DNA of 64,000 nt from Pterobdella sp. o SKG-2022 (GCA_964035795.1 OZ038322.1:24200359-24264358), one strand, 5' to 3'; numbered from the stretch's first letter, positions 22,981-37,000 are shown. A program made the numbers and translations. Notes: a model not told the origin generated them from the letters alone.

Positions 22981-25531
22981 ATGAACAATATAAAAGTGAG
23001 CTCCAATTGTCTGTTATGAAACATTAGAATCTCTGTTTTTTTCAGTCGTTGTTAGTCATTGGACTCCTTTTGGTTGCTTCAACCATATACTTTCTGGCAA
23101 GGTCTGAAACACTTATCAAATATGACTTTCTATTTTCTGATTCAAGAAAAGACTCTTCAGATAACTACTTTTTAAATAGAGTGTACAATAAGTTAAAAAA
23201 CTCCAACATATTTTCTGAACAAACTTCTCATAAGACTGTACCCACCAGCTCAATAACACCGTTGTCTTATACAAAAGCACCCCTCAAAACAACATTACCT
23301 GTAAACTTCTATGAAACAAGCAACAAGGCACCCCTCACAACAACATTACCTGTGAACTTCTATAGAACAAGTAGCAAAGCACCACTTACAACAACATCAG
23401 CGTCAAGTATTAAAACAACAGAAAGCATCAAAAATATAACGTGGCCTTTTAAAGCAGAAAATTCTTGCGATAGGTCTCTCAAAGGTAGGCCCAAAGAAGA
23501 AGGAAGATGGTACGATTTTAGCAGGAATGATTTTGTTTTTTACGCTTACTCTGTCTTGATCGACGACAGATTATCGTTAAAATCTGGGCCTGTAGTAAGA
23601 ATCATTTCCATTGCAACTAACGTGGAAAATTTGTCCAAAAGACCGCAGTTATACTGCAGATTCCGCTTCCCGCTGTCTCAAGTAAACTACTTCAGTTCAT
23701 TTAGTGTAGAGTTTTACAAAATTCTAGTTTAATTTATGAGTTTTGATTATAATCAATAAATAAATTAGGGGAACAATAGAGAAAAAGTGGAAGAATTTGT
23801 AATGGACGTTAAAATAGATGAAAAACCAAATAGATTTGTGGGTATGGGCTGGCCCTTGAATGGTAAACATGCGAGAGAAATTATATTCACATGTGCAATT
23901 CCGGAGAAAAGTTCAGTTTTGGAAAAGCTTAAAAATCGTTTTTCCAACCACAAAGAAGTAACAAACTTTTTGAAGTTATAAGTATATATGAAAACGAATT
24001 GTTATTTCTGGTAAAAACTCCAAATAACTTTGACTTTTCAAAGATCTTCGAAAATATGAGAAAAGACTTTTTGATCGAGGAAAACTATTTGCGGCCATCT
24101 TGGGTGACCATATTGGTGGGAAATGAAAGTTCTGCCACTGCATGCATGCCTGTTGAAGTGCCTTATAAGCCTCTAGAGCCCAAAGACTTTGCTCTTTGTG
24201 TTCAGGTTGTTATCTTCTTTAATAAAATAATGATAATTTTTTGAATAAACTTTTAATTATTTGAATTCAAAATTCAAGGTAGCATTTGGTAACATTAATC
24301 CAAAGAACCTTATAATATGGTTAGAGCTACAAAAACTGTTGGGAGTTGATACAATAGGAATCTATGATCAGAACGTTGCGAACCCTGCAATGAAAGTGCT
24401 GAGAACATACGTCGATGAAGGCTTGGTTGAGTTGTGGAAATCTGATTACATCCCTCATGGCCCCAAACAATATCTTCTCCATGGATCTCCCGTCAGTAGT
24501 ATTACTTTGATATTAGAGCTTTAAACACATGCAAGTTAGAGCAATTATGTGTCATTTCTAAGCCTTTGAGCAGCAAATTTTGAAAAGTTGATAAGTTTGG
24601 AAAATTGGTTATCAAAAATTGTCCTTCATAAGTTCAATTTTAAATATAACTATCAAATTTATCTCAAATGGGTTTTCATTTAAAAATGTTGCCTAATTTT
24701 TTTAAAGCAGCTAAAAATGTATCCCGAAAAAAACAAAAAATAAACTTAAATAATGTTTTAAACTTGAGCTTACCTGAGTTATGAATGCGACCTTCAGGTG
24801 ATAAATGACTGTATGTATCGCCACCTACACTCCCATAAGTATCTACTTGTTTATGATATCGATGAAGTGATTTTACCGCTTGTAAATAAATCCACTGGAA
24901 CCCCTAGTAATTTCAAGTGAGAAAAATTTCTTAGTTTAAGGATTTTCAATTATTGAATGTTTTCTCACAAAGATTTTCATAAGATTTTGAAATATTATTG
25001 ATAAATTAGTAGATTTTTAAGTAGAATTCATTTCACAGAGAACTCGCGAGTGTTTTAGAAAAGACTTATGGTACTCTAGAAACGAACTTTTTATTCAGAA
25101 ACCGATACTTCTTCTTTGATCATGACCCGGATCCCGCAGAGCCTCAAGAATTCAATATTTTAAAATTTAAAAAAGCCGTAAGTTTCAATGAATATTTTAA
25201 ATTTTTTGATTCTGATTTTAAATGGTGTCGCATTGATGGACATTTGCAGGCCCCACTTTCTAGTCCAGGGTACTCCACAAAATCAATGCTCAGTATGAAT
25301 TATTGTATTCAAATGCATAATCATTATTGTTGGGGAAAGACTGCCAAATACGAGAATGGAAAAAACATCTATGTTGCTCCAGAAATCGCAAGTAATCAAC
25401 ATTACAAAAAGTGCCACTTGGAAAAAGAATGTGAGAAGATGCTTGAAGAATCTAAAGAGTTTGGAGGCATGCTCGCTTATAAAGCAAAACTTGTTGAAAA
25501 TGTTTTGAAGGTCGAAGGGTTCAAAAATTGA
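22981..25531 (+). CDS. Family 92 glycosyltransferase (DUF23), type II membrane protein
   Basis: GT92 enzymes are Golgi glycosyltransferases; characterised members add galactose to glycan cores. Exons: 22981-22995, 23046-23681, 23769-23937, 23976-24205, 24279-24491, 24798-24916, 25039-25177 and 25250-25531. They sum to 1803 nt, in frame, giving 600 aa. The tiny first exon (MNNIK) joins a hydrophobic signal anchor (SLLVIGLLLVASTIYFLA). A Ser/Thr/Pro stem with three KAPLxTT repeats follows, then the catalytic domain with GVDTIGIYDQN, YLLVYDIDEVILP (the acidic DxDE motif) and RYFFFDHD. The exon 3/4 junction needs a 38-nt intron (23938-23975); without it there would be a frameshift. An AATAAA lies at 25569. 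The 5' side has a 44-bp duplication. A complete, probably functional gene. Confidence 0.88.
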
Positions 25532-26020
25532 CTTTGAAACTGTTTTGTTCTGAATTTTTTGTTTTTAAAATAAAATAATTCAACTTTTAAATTTTTTTTT
25601 GAAGAAAAACGTCACATGATGAATTTCTAATTCATTCATGAAAATGCTTCCAAATATTTTTTTGAAAAGAACATTAATATTTGAAGAAAAACTCAAATAG
25701 ATAACGTTTTTTACTTGATAATTTAGGTTCATTTTACTAAAGCTTCGAAGAATAAAATGAACTCCAATTGTTTTCATTTGAATATATACATATATTAATA
25801 TAATTGACTGAGTCTCCATTTTATTGCTAGTTTCGTTGAAATCATATCTTCATCATAATCTCCAAAAGAACACCAATTAATTTCTTTGTTGAATAACTTT
25901 ATGAATACAAAGTATTGATATTTATTTTATTAGAATCGAAAACAATGTTTTGTTAATACTGTATTTGCACGTGGAGTAGCGACCAGTAAACCATTCAATT
26001 GTGCAAGCTGTTTATTTTTA

Positions 26021-26183
26021 AAGGGTCATTTATATAGCGCCTTTTATTAGAGTTCAAACCGCTTTCTACAAATTTAGTAAACACACTGTGGAGCAGGTGC
26101 TGAATTCTGGCCCAACACGGGTTGAATTCGGCAATTTTAGATAATGAGTCTAAATGAGTTTTACCAGTTGAACTATACGGGCC
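26021..26183 (-). mobile_element. tRNA-derived SINE
   Basis: Read on the minus strand it starts ggcccgtatagttcaactgg (acceptor stem and A box). A 7-nt anticodon-like loop follows between complementary tttaga and tctaaa stems, then a B-box-like ccgaattcaacccgtg, ggGCC pairing back to the 5' end, and a body (cagcacctgctccacagtg, gtagaaagcggtttga, ctatataaat) shared with the copies at 29409 and 56254. Confidence 0.8.
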
Positions 26184-26394
26184 AAAAATTCTTGAGAAAA
26201 TTTTTTTGTGAAGGTTCAACATCAATAAAATCCCTATGCACATAAATAATTTTTATATAGAATATTTGATTTAAATTTTTAACAGTTATGTTAGCAGCTG
26301 GATTGATTATATAGTGGGGAATGTTTTTCTATCGAAAACTACCATAATTGCTTTCCACATAAATATTTTTGAAGTCCTGCAAATGATGAAAAAT

Positions 26395-26545
26395 TCTTTA
26401 TTTCAAAGTAATGACTTCGAAATTATTTTGGTACGGTGCATCTGTTTTTCTTTTAGTGGCAGTTATCATCGTAGCTGAAAATGGTTGATTCTTGATTATA
26501 GAGTATTTAAAGATAATCTAGTAATGCAGAAAAACTATAAAGAAT
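26395..26545 (+). pseudogene. Leader-exon relic of a third M12B metalloprotease copy
   Basis: Nearly identical to the first exon and following intron of copies A and B (aaattattttggtacggtgc, atcatcgtagctgaaaatgg, attcttgattatagagtat). The start codon survives (MTSKLFWYGASV) but the sequence then diverges, with stops (aatctag). No catalytic exons are recognisable in the next 1.5 kb. It is most simply a truncated tandem duplicate. Confidence 0.8.
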
Positions 26546-28051
26546 TTAGGAAATTTTATGAGGTATTTCCTTTAGGTAACAGTAATCAAAATAGCTATAT
26601 ATTTACCATGTATTTTCTCAATGTTGAAAATTATTAGAGCAGTTTTTATAATTATTTCAAAATCATTGGCAGAGACAAGCTTAATGTTTTGAATAAGTAG
26701 TGTGCTTAAAGTCAGTTTCACACAAGTTACATTTTTAATCAAGTTTACCAAGCCTATTGACCTGCTTCACTTTCACAAAATGATCGCAATATGAGCCCTA
26801 AAGCATTTTTATCAGATTTGAAACAAATAGCCAGCTGGCTACTTCATTTCACTAGAAATATTTGCTTTAATCTAATTCTCATTGAATTTAGGAATGTTAA
26901 TCGGTGAGTCCCCTCAATGAAATACCCAGCCTCAACAATTACCAGATTGCTAGCTAGCAGAGTTATTTTGTTTATCTTGAAAGTTACTGAAGAAAACATT
27001 CACGTTGGCGTTCAAAATTTAGTATGTCGTGAACAATTTTGTTTGGTTCTAGAAAGTTTTCTAATATTGATTAAATCATCAAAACTTCAAGTTTCAACTT
27101 ATTCTCATTGTTCATGATTATTTTGATCAAATTTAATAGGCACGCTTTATTGCCCCTCAAAAAGCATGACATATCTATTTACGGAGTCTTGCGGAAAAGA
27201 CGTAGCGCTCAAAATTTATTCAATACTGTGGCCAAATGAGTGTTGATTGTCTATCTTCTCAAACAATATAGCCACAGTAATCAACTTTCCATTTCAAGAA
27301 GGTTCATCTAATCATTTAGGTTTGATGTTAAAGTTACTATGATTTTCAAATTCATCTACATTAAACTGGATATTAATGTTTCTATTTTGGTTCACATGGA
27401 GTAGCCCCCTCTTAAACCAGTCAGTTGCGCAACCAAACCCCTAGATAAGAGAGATTGAATGGTCGAATTATTTATTTCAAATAAATTCTTTCAAGCTTTG
27501 ACGTTTTGAAGGATCCGAAGCCAGTCTTGCCTTTTTTTTTTAGTTACTTCATTCAAATGGTGCATTGAAGAAGACATAGATGAGAGCGAATGTACTGAAA
27601 TTAAATTTTGATACTATGGATAGTTAATTTTGAGTAAATCACAAAATTATTTGAAGGTTTTCATATAGTTTTTTCAAAAAATTGTAAGAAGTTCCAGTTA
27701 TTGAAACAAATGACGATGCTTTTGAAAGTTTTATGTTATTTTTAAGTTAATAACTTCAAAAGAAAAGGCGCATATGATTAACAGTTTCAAGCAGTATATC
27801 CAAGAAGGATCCCTTTGTGTTTTTGTTCTCATATGCCAAAAAACTTCTTCATTGTTGTAAGCATTTTTCATTTTGAAGAAAATTGTATCAGCATGAAAAT
27901 TTGATAGAAATTACTTTTTTTTAATTTATAAGTTTAGAATTGATTATTCAGTAGGAGAATTGCAGATGTTGAGAACTACAATTTCTGCCCACATGAAGAT
28001 CATTGAGATACTGTCATTTAAGGAGAGATAAATCCAATTTTACTAAAAGTA

Positions 28052-31000
28052 ATGGATTCAAAATTATTTTGGTACGGTGCATCTGTTTTGTTTTTAGTGG
28101 CAGTTATCATCGCAGCTGAAAATGGTTGATTCTTGATTATAGAGTATTTAAAGATAATGTATAATGAAGATATTTTTGCAGAAAAAAAGAAAATTAGAAA
28201 AGTACGCTTACCAAAAAGTGTTCAACTGAGTATTCCTATTGATAATAAAACGACTTTCAATCTGAAACTTAAAGAACAAAGGGAGGAAATAGAAAACCCT
28301 GAAATAGCCTCGGATGATCGGCGGGGTGTATTGGTACTTCACCCGGCAGATAAGTCGGAGGTTGACATTTCAAGTTCATGTAACATTCAATTTCAAGTGA
28401 TTTGCTATATTTGAATTCATAATTTCCATTTGAAACATCACCACATCAGCACACGGCAATATACACGAACCCCAAACGGAAGGCTGAGTTCACAGTAACT
28501 TTGACTGTTAAAGAGAACTATAAGAAGTTCTCATATGTGAGTACAAGTTACATATGACCATAATCAGGAACATACATTGCTATTATTGTTTCAACATACA
28601 CTATTTTGAAACTCAGTTTGGCAACTTTTTCTATAAGAATAAAGAGTATTACGTAGTTCCAGTTTCTTACAAAGACAAGCTTCTTGGTGACACATATGAC
28701 AAATTGCGAGAAATAACCTTAGACGAGCAAAAATACAATCTTCTAGTTAGGAAGCCAGCAAAGAAAATTAATTTGACAAACGATGGTATTTTTTATATGA
28801 TATTTCATATCTGGTTACTAGTTATATTTTGCTTCTAGAACTTGAAAAACCTTTGTCCGGCAAGATTAAAGAAACCTATGCCGAGTTGTTCAATGAAAGT
28901 AACACTCATATGACTGATGATATAAGCAACCAACGACAAGGAAAACAAGAACTTATAACGGAGCTGCTTGTTATAATTGATTATTCTACTTATGAAAAGT
29001 TTGATAAATGATTGCTAATTCATTAATTTGATTCCTAGTAAATATTTCAATGGTTCCCAACAGGTTTTTAAAATTCAGCAAAAACAATCCTACCAATGCC
29101 ATTAACAATATCAAATTTTATTATTCTCATCTCATGAATGCCGTATGTTCAAAAATTCATAAAAAAGAATATAAATTGGTTAAAATCATTTTTTAACATT
29201 CAAATTTGACTAGGTTAACGATCGCTACCAACGGATAAAACATAACGAGTTTTCCTGGTCAACGATTGTGACCACTCTTTATATTGCTAGAGTGAGGTTT
29301 TCTATTATGAAATATTTGTTTGATTTGTTTTGGAAAATTTTGAACTTAATAAATAAAATTTGCATTCACTCATTTGTTATTTTTTGTGAAAAGTTTATTT
29401 TCACCTGTGTCGGCCGTGTATCTCAACTTATTCAAAGTTACCGGGTTCGATCATGTATGGGCCGACAATCAGCATCTCATCCACAGCGTGTTTTCACAAC
29501 ATAAAATTTGTAGCAAGTTTTTCATAAATACCAATTTACATCACCTGCATTATCTTCATCAGTCGAGAAGTGCATCATTGGCATATTTCTACTATGGATG
29601 ATAATGCCTGGATAAATTCTGTTTCAGAACTAACGTCTTCCTTTTGATGCCTTTACCAAAATTTCTCGAAAAATGTTTTTGTCATTCAAAACTGTGTCCT
29701 TCTTGCAACATGCGTCTTCAGCCACTTTAGTTTCGAGAAGCTTCAGTTCACACGCCTGGTCTGATAGAGAAACTTATGCAGATTCCATTATAAAAAATTT
29801 TCAAACCTGAGACAAAGCTAACTAAATAGTCGACTACTTTTTTCAACACACGAAGGATACGATGGTTAGGTATGCTGTTCAAATGTTTTTCCCAGTAAAA
29901 ACGATCAAATTTTAGCAGAGGAACGAGAGGTCTTCTATATCAAATAGTCATTAACCATTTTATTTTCGAAGGTTTGTTTAAAAAAATTTCAAACATTCTC
30001 TATAAGAAGCACTGAATTAAAATAAAAATGGCTTTCTATCAGGGCCTGAAACAACTTGTTGCTAAGATCCCTCCGGCCGATAAAGTCGTTATACTGGGTG
30101 ATTTTAATGCAAGAGTCGGAAAAGATGCAGAAACTTGGCACGTTTTAGGTAAAAATGGCGTCGGAAAACTTGATAGCAACGGCTTAATGCTGCTACAATT
30201 TTGCACGGAAATATGGTTTCAGATAGCTAACACTATGTTCAAAATGAAGGACAAGTTCAAAACTACCTGGATGCACCCTGGCTCGAAACAATGGCACTTA
30301 ATAGATTTTTTGTTGGTCAGAAGGCGTGACATAGCTGATGTACAAATCGTCCGTGCTATGCGGGGTGCTGAATGTTGGACTGACCACCGACTTGTTCGAG
30401 GTAAGTTGAACTTTGTGGTTAAGCCTAGGAACCGTAGTTGTGAAACCAAATTACATAAACGCCTCAATGTAGCCGGTCTAAAAAATGCTGCTGTCAAAGA
30501 AAAACTAGTAAGGGAAATGGAAAATATATTCTGCGAAAACTCATGGATAAACTTTAAGGTCTCTGTATATAGCGCTTGTGAGAAAATACTGGGCTTTAGA
30601 AATCGTAAAAACCGAGACTGGTTTGATGAAAACGACGTGACAGTACAGTACTAGAATCTAAGTCAAAGGCATATAATGCTTTGTCCAAGTGCGCAACCGG
30701 TTCTCATGAGTTATTAAGTTTAAAACCCAGGTTCAATTCCATCAAAACCAAAATACAGCGCGAATTAAGAAAGATGCAAAACACTTGGTGGAGTAAGAGG
30801 GCTGATGAGATCCAATTAGCAACTGACACTAAGAGCACCGGAGTATTTTACAGTCTATTGCGCGAGGTTTATGGCCCTTCTAGTTTCTCTATCACGCCTT
30901 TGAGAAGCAAAGATAATAAGCATCTCATTCGCGACCCATTCGGCATCCTAAACAGATGGAAAGAACACTTTGACGATCTTCTAAATAGATCTTCAGAATT

Positions 31001-34000
31001 TAATTTAGAGCTAGTTAAATCCATTCCAACTAAACCGGTTGAAAACGCTTTGGGTGAAGAAATTACAGCACAGGAAGTGGAAGAGGTAATTCAAAAACTG
31101 AACTCTGGTAAATCCCCTGATATGAACGGCCTTCTCGCAGAATTCTTTCATTGTGCTGGTCCAGTGTTGATGGGGCGTCTGACTACTATATTACAAACAG
31201 TTTGGAGAACTAAGACTATTCCCGAAGATTGGAGAAACTCTGTTAGTTGTGCTTTATAAAGGAAAGGGTCCAAAAACGATTGCAGCAACTACCGAGGAAT
31301 CTCACTTTTATCAGTTGTGGGTAAAATTCTTAGTCACATTATTTTCAAAAGAATTAATCTTCACATTGCCGATAATTTTTTGCCAGAATCCCAGCGTGGG
31401 CTTAGAATTGGTCGAGAGACAGTTGATATGATATTCACAATCAGACAACTGCAAGAAAAATGTCAGGAACAGTGCAGAGATCTTTTTCAAATGTTCATTG
31501 ACCTCACTAAGGCCTTTGACACAGTAAACCGTAAAGCGGTTTGGTTGATTCTTGGAAAGTTAGGCTGTCCAGAGAAGTTGATTTCTATCTTAAAACTTTT
31601 CCACCACGACATTAAAACTACGCTGAATATCGGGGGCAAACTTGCAGAACCTTTCACTGTAGGAAACGGTGTCAAGCAGGGAGATACACTAGCTCCAACA
31701 CTATTTGCGCTTTATTTTTCTATGGTGTTTCACTTAGCTTTCAAGGATAGTAGCAAAGGTGTCAACATTTACTATCGAACCACTGGTAAGTTTTTTAACA
31801 TCAAACGCTTCACTGCCAGAACCAAAACAATGATGAGGTGATACGTGAATTGCTTTATGCAGATGACTGTGCTTTGCTGACTCACACCGAGGTGGAAATG
31901 CAGTACCTGATGAATTCTTTTGAAGCTGCGTGCACTGCGTTGGGGTTGACTATCAGTTTGAAGAAAACTATTTTGATGTACTAACCAACTCCTGGAAAAA
32001 CATATGTCAAGCCATCAATCTATGTCAAAGTTTGTATATCTTGGAAGTACTCTCAATTGCAGTAACTCCATTGATGATGAGGTGGGCTTAAGAATAAGCA
32101 AAGCCAGCCACGCATTTGGCACCTTGCATAAGCGTCTTTGGAGTCGCCATGGTATCTCTAAACGCACGAAGGTTAAAGTTTATAATGCGTGTGTTCTAAC
32201 TGTCCTTTTTTATGCTAAAGAAACTTGGACCACATATACCAGGCACCTGAAAAAACTTGAGCGTTTTCACCAACAGTGTCTGCGTAAGATTCTGGGCATA
32301 AAATGGCAGATGCACATCAGCGACACCGAAACACTTGAGGTGGCAAATATCGGTAGCATCGAAGTCCTAATCTCCAAGCAACAGCTCAGGTGGAGCGAAT
32401 ACTTAGTAAGATTGCCTAACGAACGGATTCCAAAGCAAATATTTTATGGGCAACTTACCGATGGAAAAAGATTGGCTCACAAACCCAAAAAAACCTTCAA
32501 AAAATGCGGCATAAACTCCGTTTCATGGGGAACACAAGCGCAAAACAGGTTAACTTGGAGGAAAGTAAGTTTTGAAGCAACCGGTCGTTTTGAGGAAAAG
32601 AAACGGAAACACTCTAGACTTAAATGCAATCTTCGGAAAGGAAACATCACCGAGCATGTAACAGAACTGACGTGCGGTCATTGTGGGAGACCATGTTTGA
32701 GCAAGGCGGGTTTTCTGAGTCATTCAAGGTTCCATCGACGTCATCTTTCTTCGGCCAAGCATGAGAAAGTCAGCTCAGTGCACACTACTCGTCAGAATCT
32801 TATATGCCCGATGCCGTATAGCAATATTTGTAACATCTGTGGCAAAATCTGCAAAAGTGTAGGTGGCGTGAAAAAGTCCATATTTTTAATACTCTCACTT
32901 ATCCATTCATTANNNNNNNNNNNNNNNNNNNNNNNNNNNNNNNNNNNNNNNNNNNNNNNNNNNNNNNNNNNNNNNNNNNNNNNNNNNNNNNNNNNNNNNN
33001 NNNNNNNNNNNNNNNNNNNNNNNNNNNNNNNNNNNNNNNNNNNNNNNNNNNNNNNNNNNNNNNNNNNNNNNNNNNNNNNNNNNNNNNNNNNNNNNNNNNN
33101 NNNNNNNNNNNNGTGGATATCGGGAAGGATCACAAACAACAAACTACAAAGCTTAAATTTTTGTGTATATTTTCTAGATACGCAAAGCATGAAATAACTC
33201 CTTTGCCCTTCCATTCTCGAGTCAAATGGATCCCACTTATGAGTCCATGTTTAAAGTCCAAAAGAGTGACCATTGAAATTGAAGCTACTGAGCAGTAATT
33301 TCCTGTTGGGCTGGTCATTTTTCAACTTTTTCTTTGTGGAATGATTAAAAAAATCTTTCAGATTTGTACTCTGGTTCTCTCAGGAGATGCTTATTTAAAT
33401 GTTGAATGTTCTTGCTCACCATTCATGCAGTGGTTTAGTAAAATTGTGTTACACTAAGTGATGCTTCATGCAGTGAACTTGTCTTGCAATTTTGTGACAA
33501 AAAATGAACGAAAAATTACCTAGTGTACATGTAACACATCCCACAGTGGACATTTCTTGCATTTTTGTTGTCGCAGTGATTGTGGCAGTGTGGCAATATT
33601 TTTTTCAGACATTGCCCCCACAATGATTCATGCAACTTGTCAAGAATGATTTGTGCTTATCAGGCATTTAGTATGCATTAAAATTATTATAATTGATTCT
33701 TGCAAGTCCTCCAGGGGCCATTGCGAGAAAAGTTGCAAGAATTCTTGCCTAGTGTAGCATTACCTTAGAGGTCTGTTTTTGAGAGAGGGTTGATCCCAGC
33801 ATTAGGATCATTGTACCATGTCAAAAGGCCTTAATTGCGGCCATTGTTCACTGTGGGTGGTCATTTTTGGAGTTTGTTATGTCTTCAATGATCAGAGGCT
33901 CCATTCACAAGCGATCCCAAAGTGAGACCCAGTGAAAATTTGCTTGAAGGTGGAAAATCTTTGGTAATAATGGATAATTGGGTCAAAGAACAAATAATAA

Positions 34001-37000
34001 ACAGAAGATTCAATTGGCCTTCGTTTGATCTCACTGTCATGTTCCATGAGTTAGAAGTTTATGAATAATAATAAAATTTGAGTCTCAATCAAAAAGGAGT
34101 ATAAGCAGACTTAATAAATTTTTTAACAGGCTTCTGATGGGCGGATTTCTAGGCTTAGCTTATAAAGCAAGTGTATGTGACCAGCTACCTGTTGCAAATA
34201 TCAAGAACAGTGGCCCCCATGAAACTATCTTCTGCACAGCTCACGAAATTGGCCACTCGTTAAAAATTCATAACTGTTTTTTCATCATTCAGTTTCATTC
34301 TATACATGTTTATATCTAAAATGTTTGAAAATTTTCAACCGCAGTATGGGCTCAAATCACGATGAAACAAAAGACTGTCTTCCCGTTCATAACTTCATTA
34401 TGGCTCCCAAAGCTTTGGGAGACGATGGAACATACGACAATGAATTAAAATTTTCACCATGCTCTGTTAAACAATTTGTTGATAATATGAGAAGACTTAA
34501 CAAGTGAGTGGTATTGAGAGACTGTAAAGGGCTAAAACTTCATAAAAAACAAAGGACCTTTGAAATTAATTTGAAATATAAATTATTTCCTGAAACAGCT
34601 TGATGTTTAAAAACAATATCTAAACTTTTAACACCATTCATGAGAGGGAACCTGTACATTTATTGGAAAAATCAGCTGGAGATTTCTGGTAATTACCATA
34701 ATAGGCCGGCAGAGAAAAGTATTGACATTATTGGTGCTTATAGTAATATTATTATTTAGATCTAAGCAAATGATAATTATAACTATTGAAAACTAAACAC
34801 CAATCTATAAATTTTGGGAGATTATTTTCTAATCGATGGATTTCAAATATCTCGTAGACTTCAGAGAATTTTTTTTTGATATATAGGTGAAACTTACCGA
34901 AAATTCTAGCTGATTTTGCGAATAAATGTACTGAATTTCTCTCATGAATCAACGCTAAAAATTTTGAATTTTGTTTGAAAAAAAATTAAATTTGAATAAA
35001 GTTCAATAACATGGAATGAAAGTATAATTCGAAATTTTATTAACGGAATTCCCAAAAAGACTCGGCAAGAACTGTATGTTGAACAAGCCATCGCATATGC
35101 TGCAACCAATGAACGAGAAAAACAACTATCGGACTTTACCTGGTCAAAAGTATGATTTGAATCAGCAATGTGAGATATCATATGGACCTGGTTCCAGTTA
35201 TTGTGGGGTATGTAGCTTAACATTAGAATAAACCTTGAGTATTTTGTAGGCATTCCATGCAGATTATACTAAAAATAAATCCAAAGGGGTATGAAAGAGG
35301 AGATGATTTTTGCAAAAACAAAAAATGCGTCATTCCCGAAGAAAACAGATGTTACGAAAGCTTGAACTTCAGAGTGATGGATGGAACCTCTTGTGAAAAC
35401 AGAAAGTGGTGCATTGACGGGCGTTGTGTTGCCGACGCTAGAGCCCCAGCATACACTCGTAATCTATTTCATTTGTTTTAATGAGATATTTTTATAGAAT
35501 TTCTATGAACTAATTTACTTATTTACTTAGGGCGGCATACTATTATGTCGAGAAATAGTAGCCGCCACGACGCCAACTCAAAGACTCCTGTTTCTCGTTG
35601 CTCCAGGCAGATCTTCCTTTTTCATGCCACAGTCTCTAGCCAGTCTGTCAACAAATCTCATTGTCGGTCTTCCTCTACTGACACTACTAAAGAGTACAAG
35701 ATATGCCACAACTTCGTCGCTTCTTCTGAAGCAGTGTCCAACAAACCTCAAACGTCTCTGTCTGATCACTTCGGAGATTTACGGCAGTCTCGAGTAAAGA
35801 ACTGAATTGGAGACATGTTCTCTCCAGCTAATATTTTTAAAGTCGCTCGAAGCAGTCTCGAATAACATTCGAGAATTTTTTTTTCCCGAGGCTTTTTGTA
35901 AGGGTCCAAGTTTCGCACCAGTATAGCAGGATTGCTTCTACAGTCGCCTTGAAAACTCTTATCTTGAACTGCCGTTGTAACTTGAGTTCCATATTCGTGA
36001 TAGTTTGTTTGACGCTTTCCACGCTAACGCCTTTCTGATGCCCACGTTTTTCTCCGTTGAACCTATCCAGGATCCCAGATACTTATAATCATCAATGCAT
36101 TCGATGTTGATGCCCTCCACTGTAGTGGTTTTTGGTACTTCTTTTTGATTGAGTGAAAGAAATTTAGTTTTCTCCCCGTTAATGGGAAGTCCAACTTTCT
36201 TTGCTACTTTCTCTAATTCATTGAAAAATGTCTGGGCTTGGTTTATCTCATTTGACCTGAGAATAATATCATCCGCAAAGTAGCAATTAGTTACTACAGA
36301 TGGCTTAATTCTTCTACTCTGCCTTTTTACAAGAATGAACCCAAATTTCTCCTCATTATTGGTAATAGCTCTTTTTAACACTTATTTCAAAACAATCACA
36401 AACAAATATAGTGCTAGCGTATCACCTTTTAGAACAACAGCTTGAATACCGAAGCTTCTTGTTTCGTCGTCCAGTAATAGAACTTCAGCTTGACTGTTTT
36501 TACACATGTTTTTGATTGCAGTCACAAGAATATCAGGAATTCCATATGTCTGTAACATTTTAAACATATTGCTTCTGTGTGATGTGTCAAAGGCTTTTTA
36601 GAAGTCAATAAAAGTGAAAAAGGCCAGTATATTTTTCTTTTCACACCTTCCAAGAGTAGTCTTATAGCACTAATATGACCTGTTCTATTATATGATCTAT
36701 TATTGCGAAATCCGTTTTGATTAATGTGTAGCTTGTGATTGATTCCGGATTTTATTTGATTCAGAATCATCTTATTATACGTATTAGCCACAACCGAACT
36801 TGAGCTTATACCACAATAGATGCTAGCAGATCTCAGATCTCCACTTTTTGGTAGGTGGATAATATTCAGCATTGACCATTGACATGGTATGTCTTGTTGA
36901 ACTAGCGCAGTGTTGCAGATATCCAGAATTATGTCATCAAATTTGTGATGCTTAAGTATTTCGGGTTTGATCCTTTTTCACCACTGGCCTTTCCACTAAC

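Larger units (their letters stand above)
25532..28051. other. Intergenic, GT92 to first metalloprotease
   Basis: It contains the GT92 polyadenylation signal, a minus-strand SINE (26021-26183), a leader-exon relic of a third metalloprotease copy (26395-26545), and the putative promoter of copy A, which shares about 90 bp of similarity with the region before copy B. The rest is AT-rich with nothing recognised. Confidence 0.6.

Noticed and set aside
23938..23975. Frameshift in the GT92 gene between ...SNHKEVTNFLKL-stop and SIYENELLF.
   Set aside because: A 38-nt GT-AG intron restores the frame and the total coding length becomes an exact multiple of three.
28125..28142. Certain 18-nt intron.
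   Set aside because: Not claimed as certain: a 57-nt intron using the next acceptor also keeps the frame, so this is reported only as a finding to test.
29179..29213. Apparent nonsense codon in metalloprotease copy A relative to copy B (ttt taa versus ttt aaa).
   Set aside because: It falls inside the 35-nt intron needed to join KKEYKL to VNDRYQRIKH in both copies, so it does not affect the protein.
35545..35805. Plus-strand ORF of 86 codons.
   Set aside because: It is the shadow of the LINE whose reverse transcriptase lies on the minus strand.
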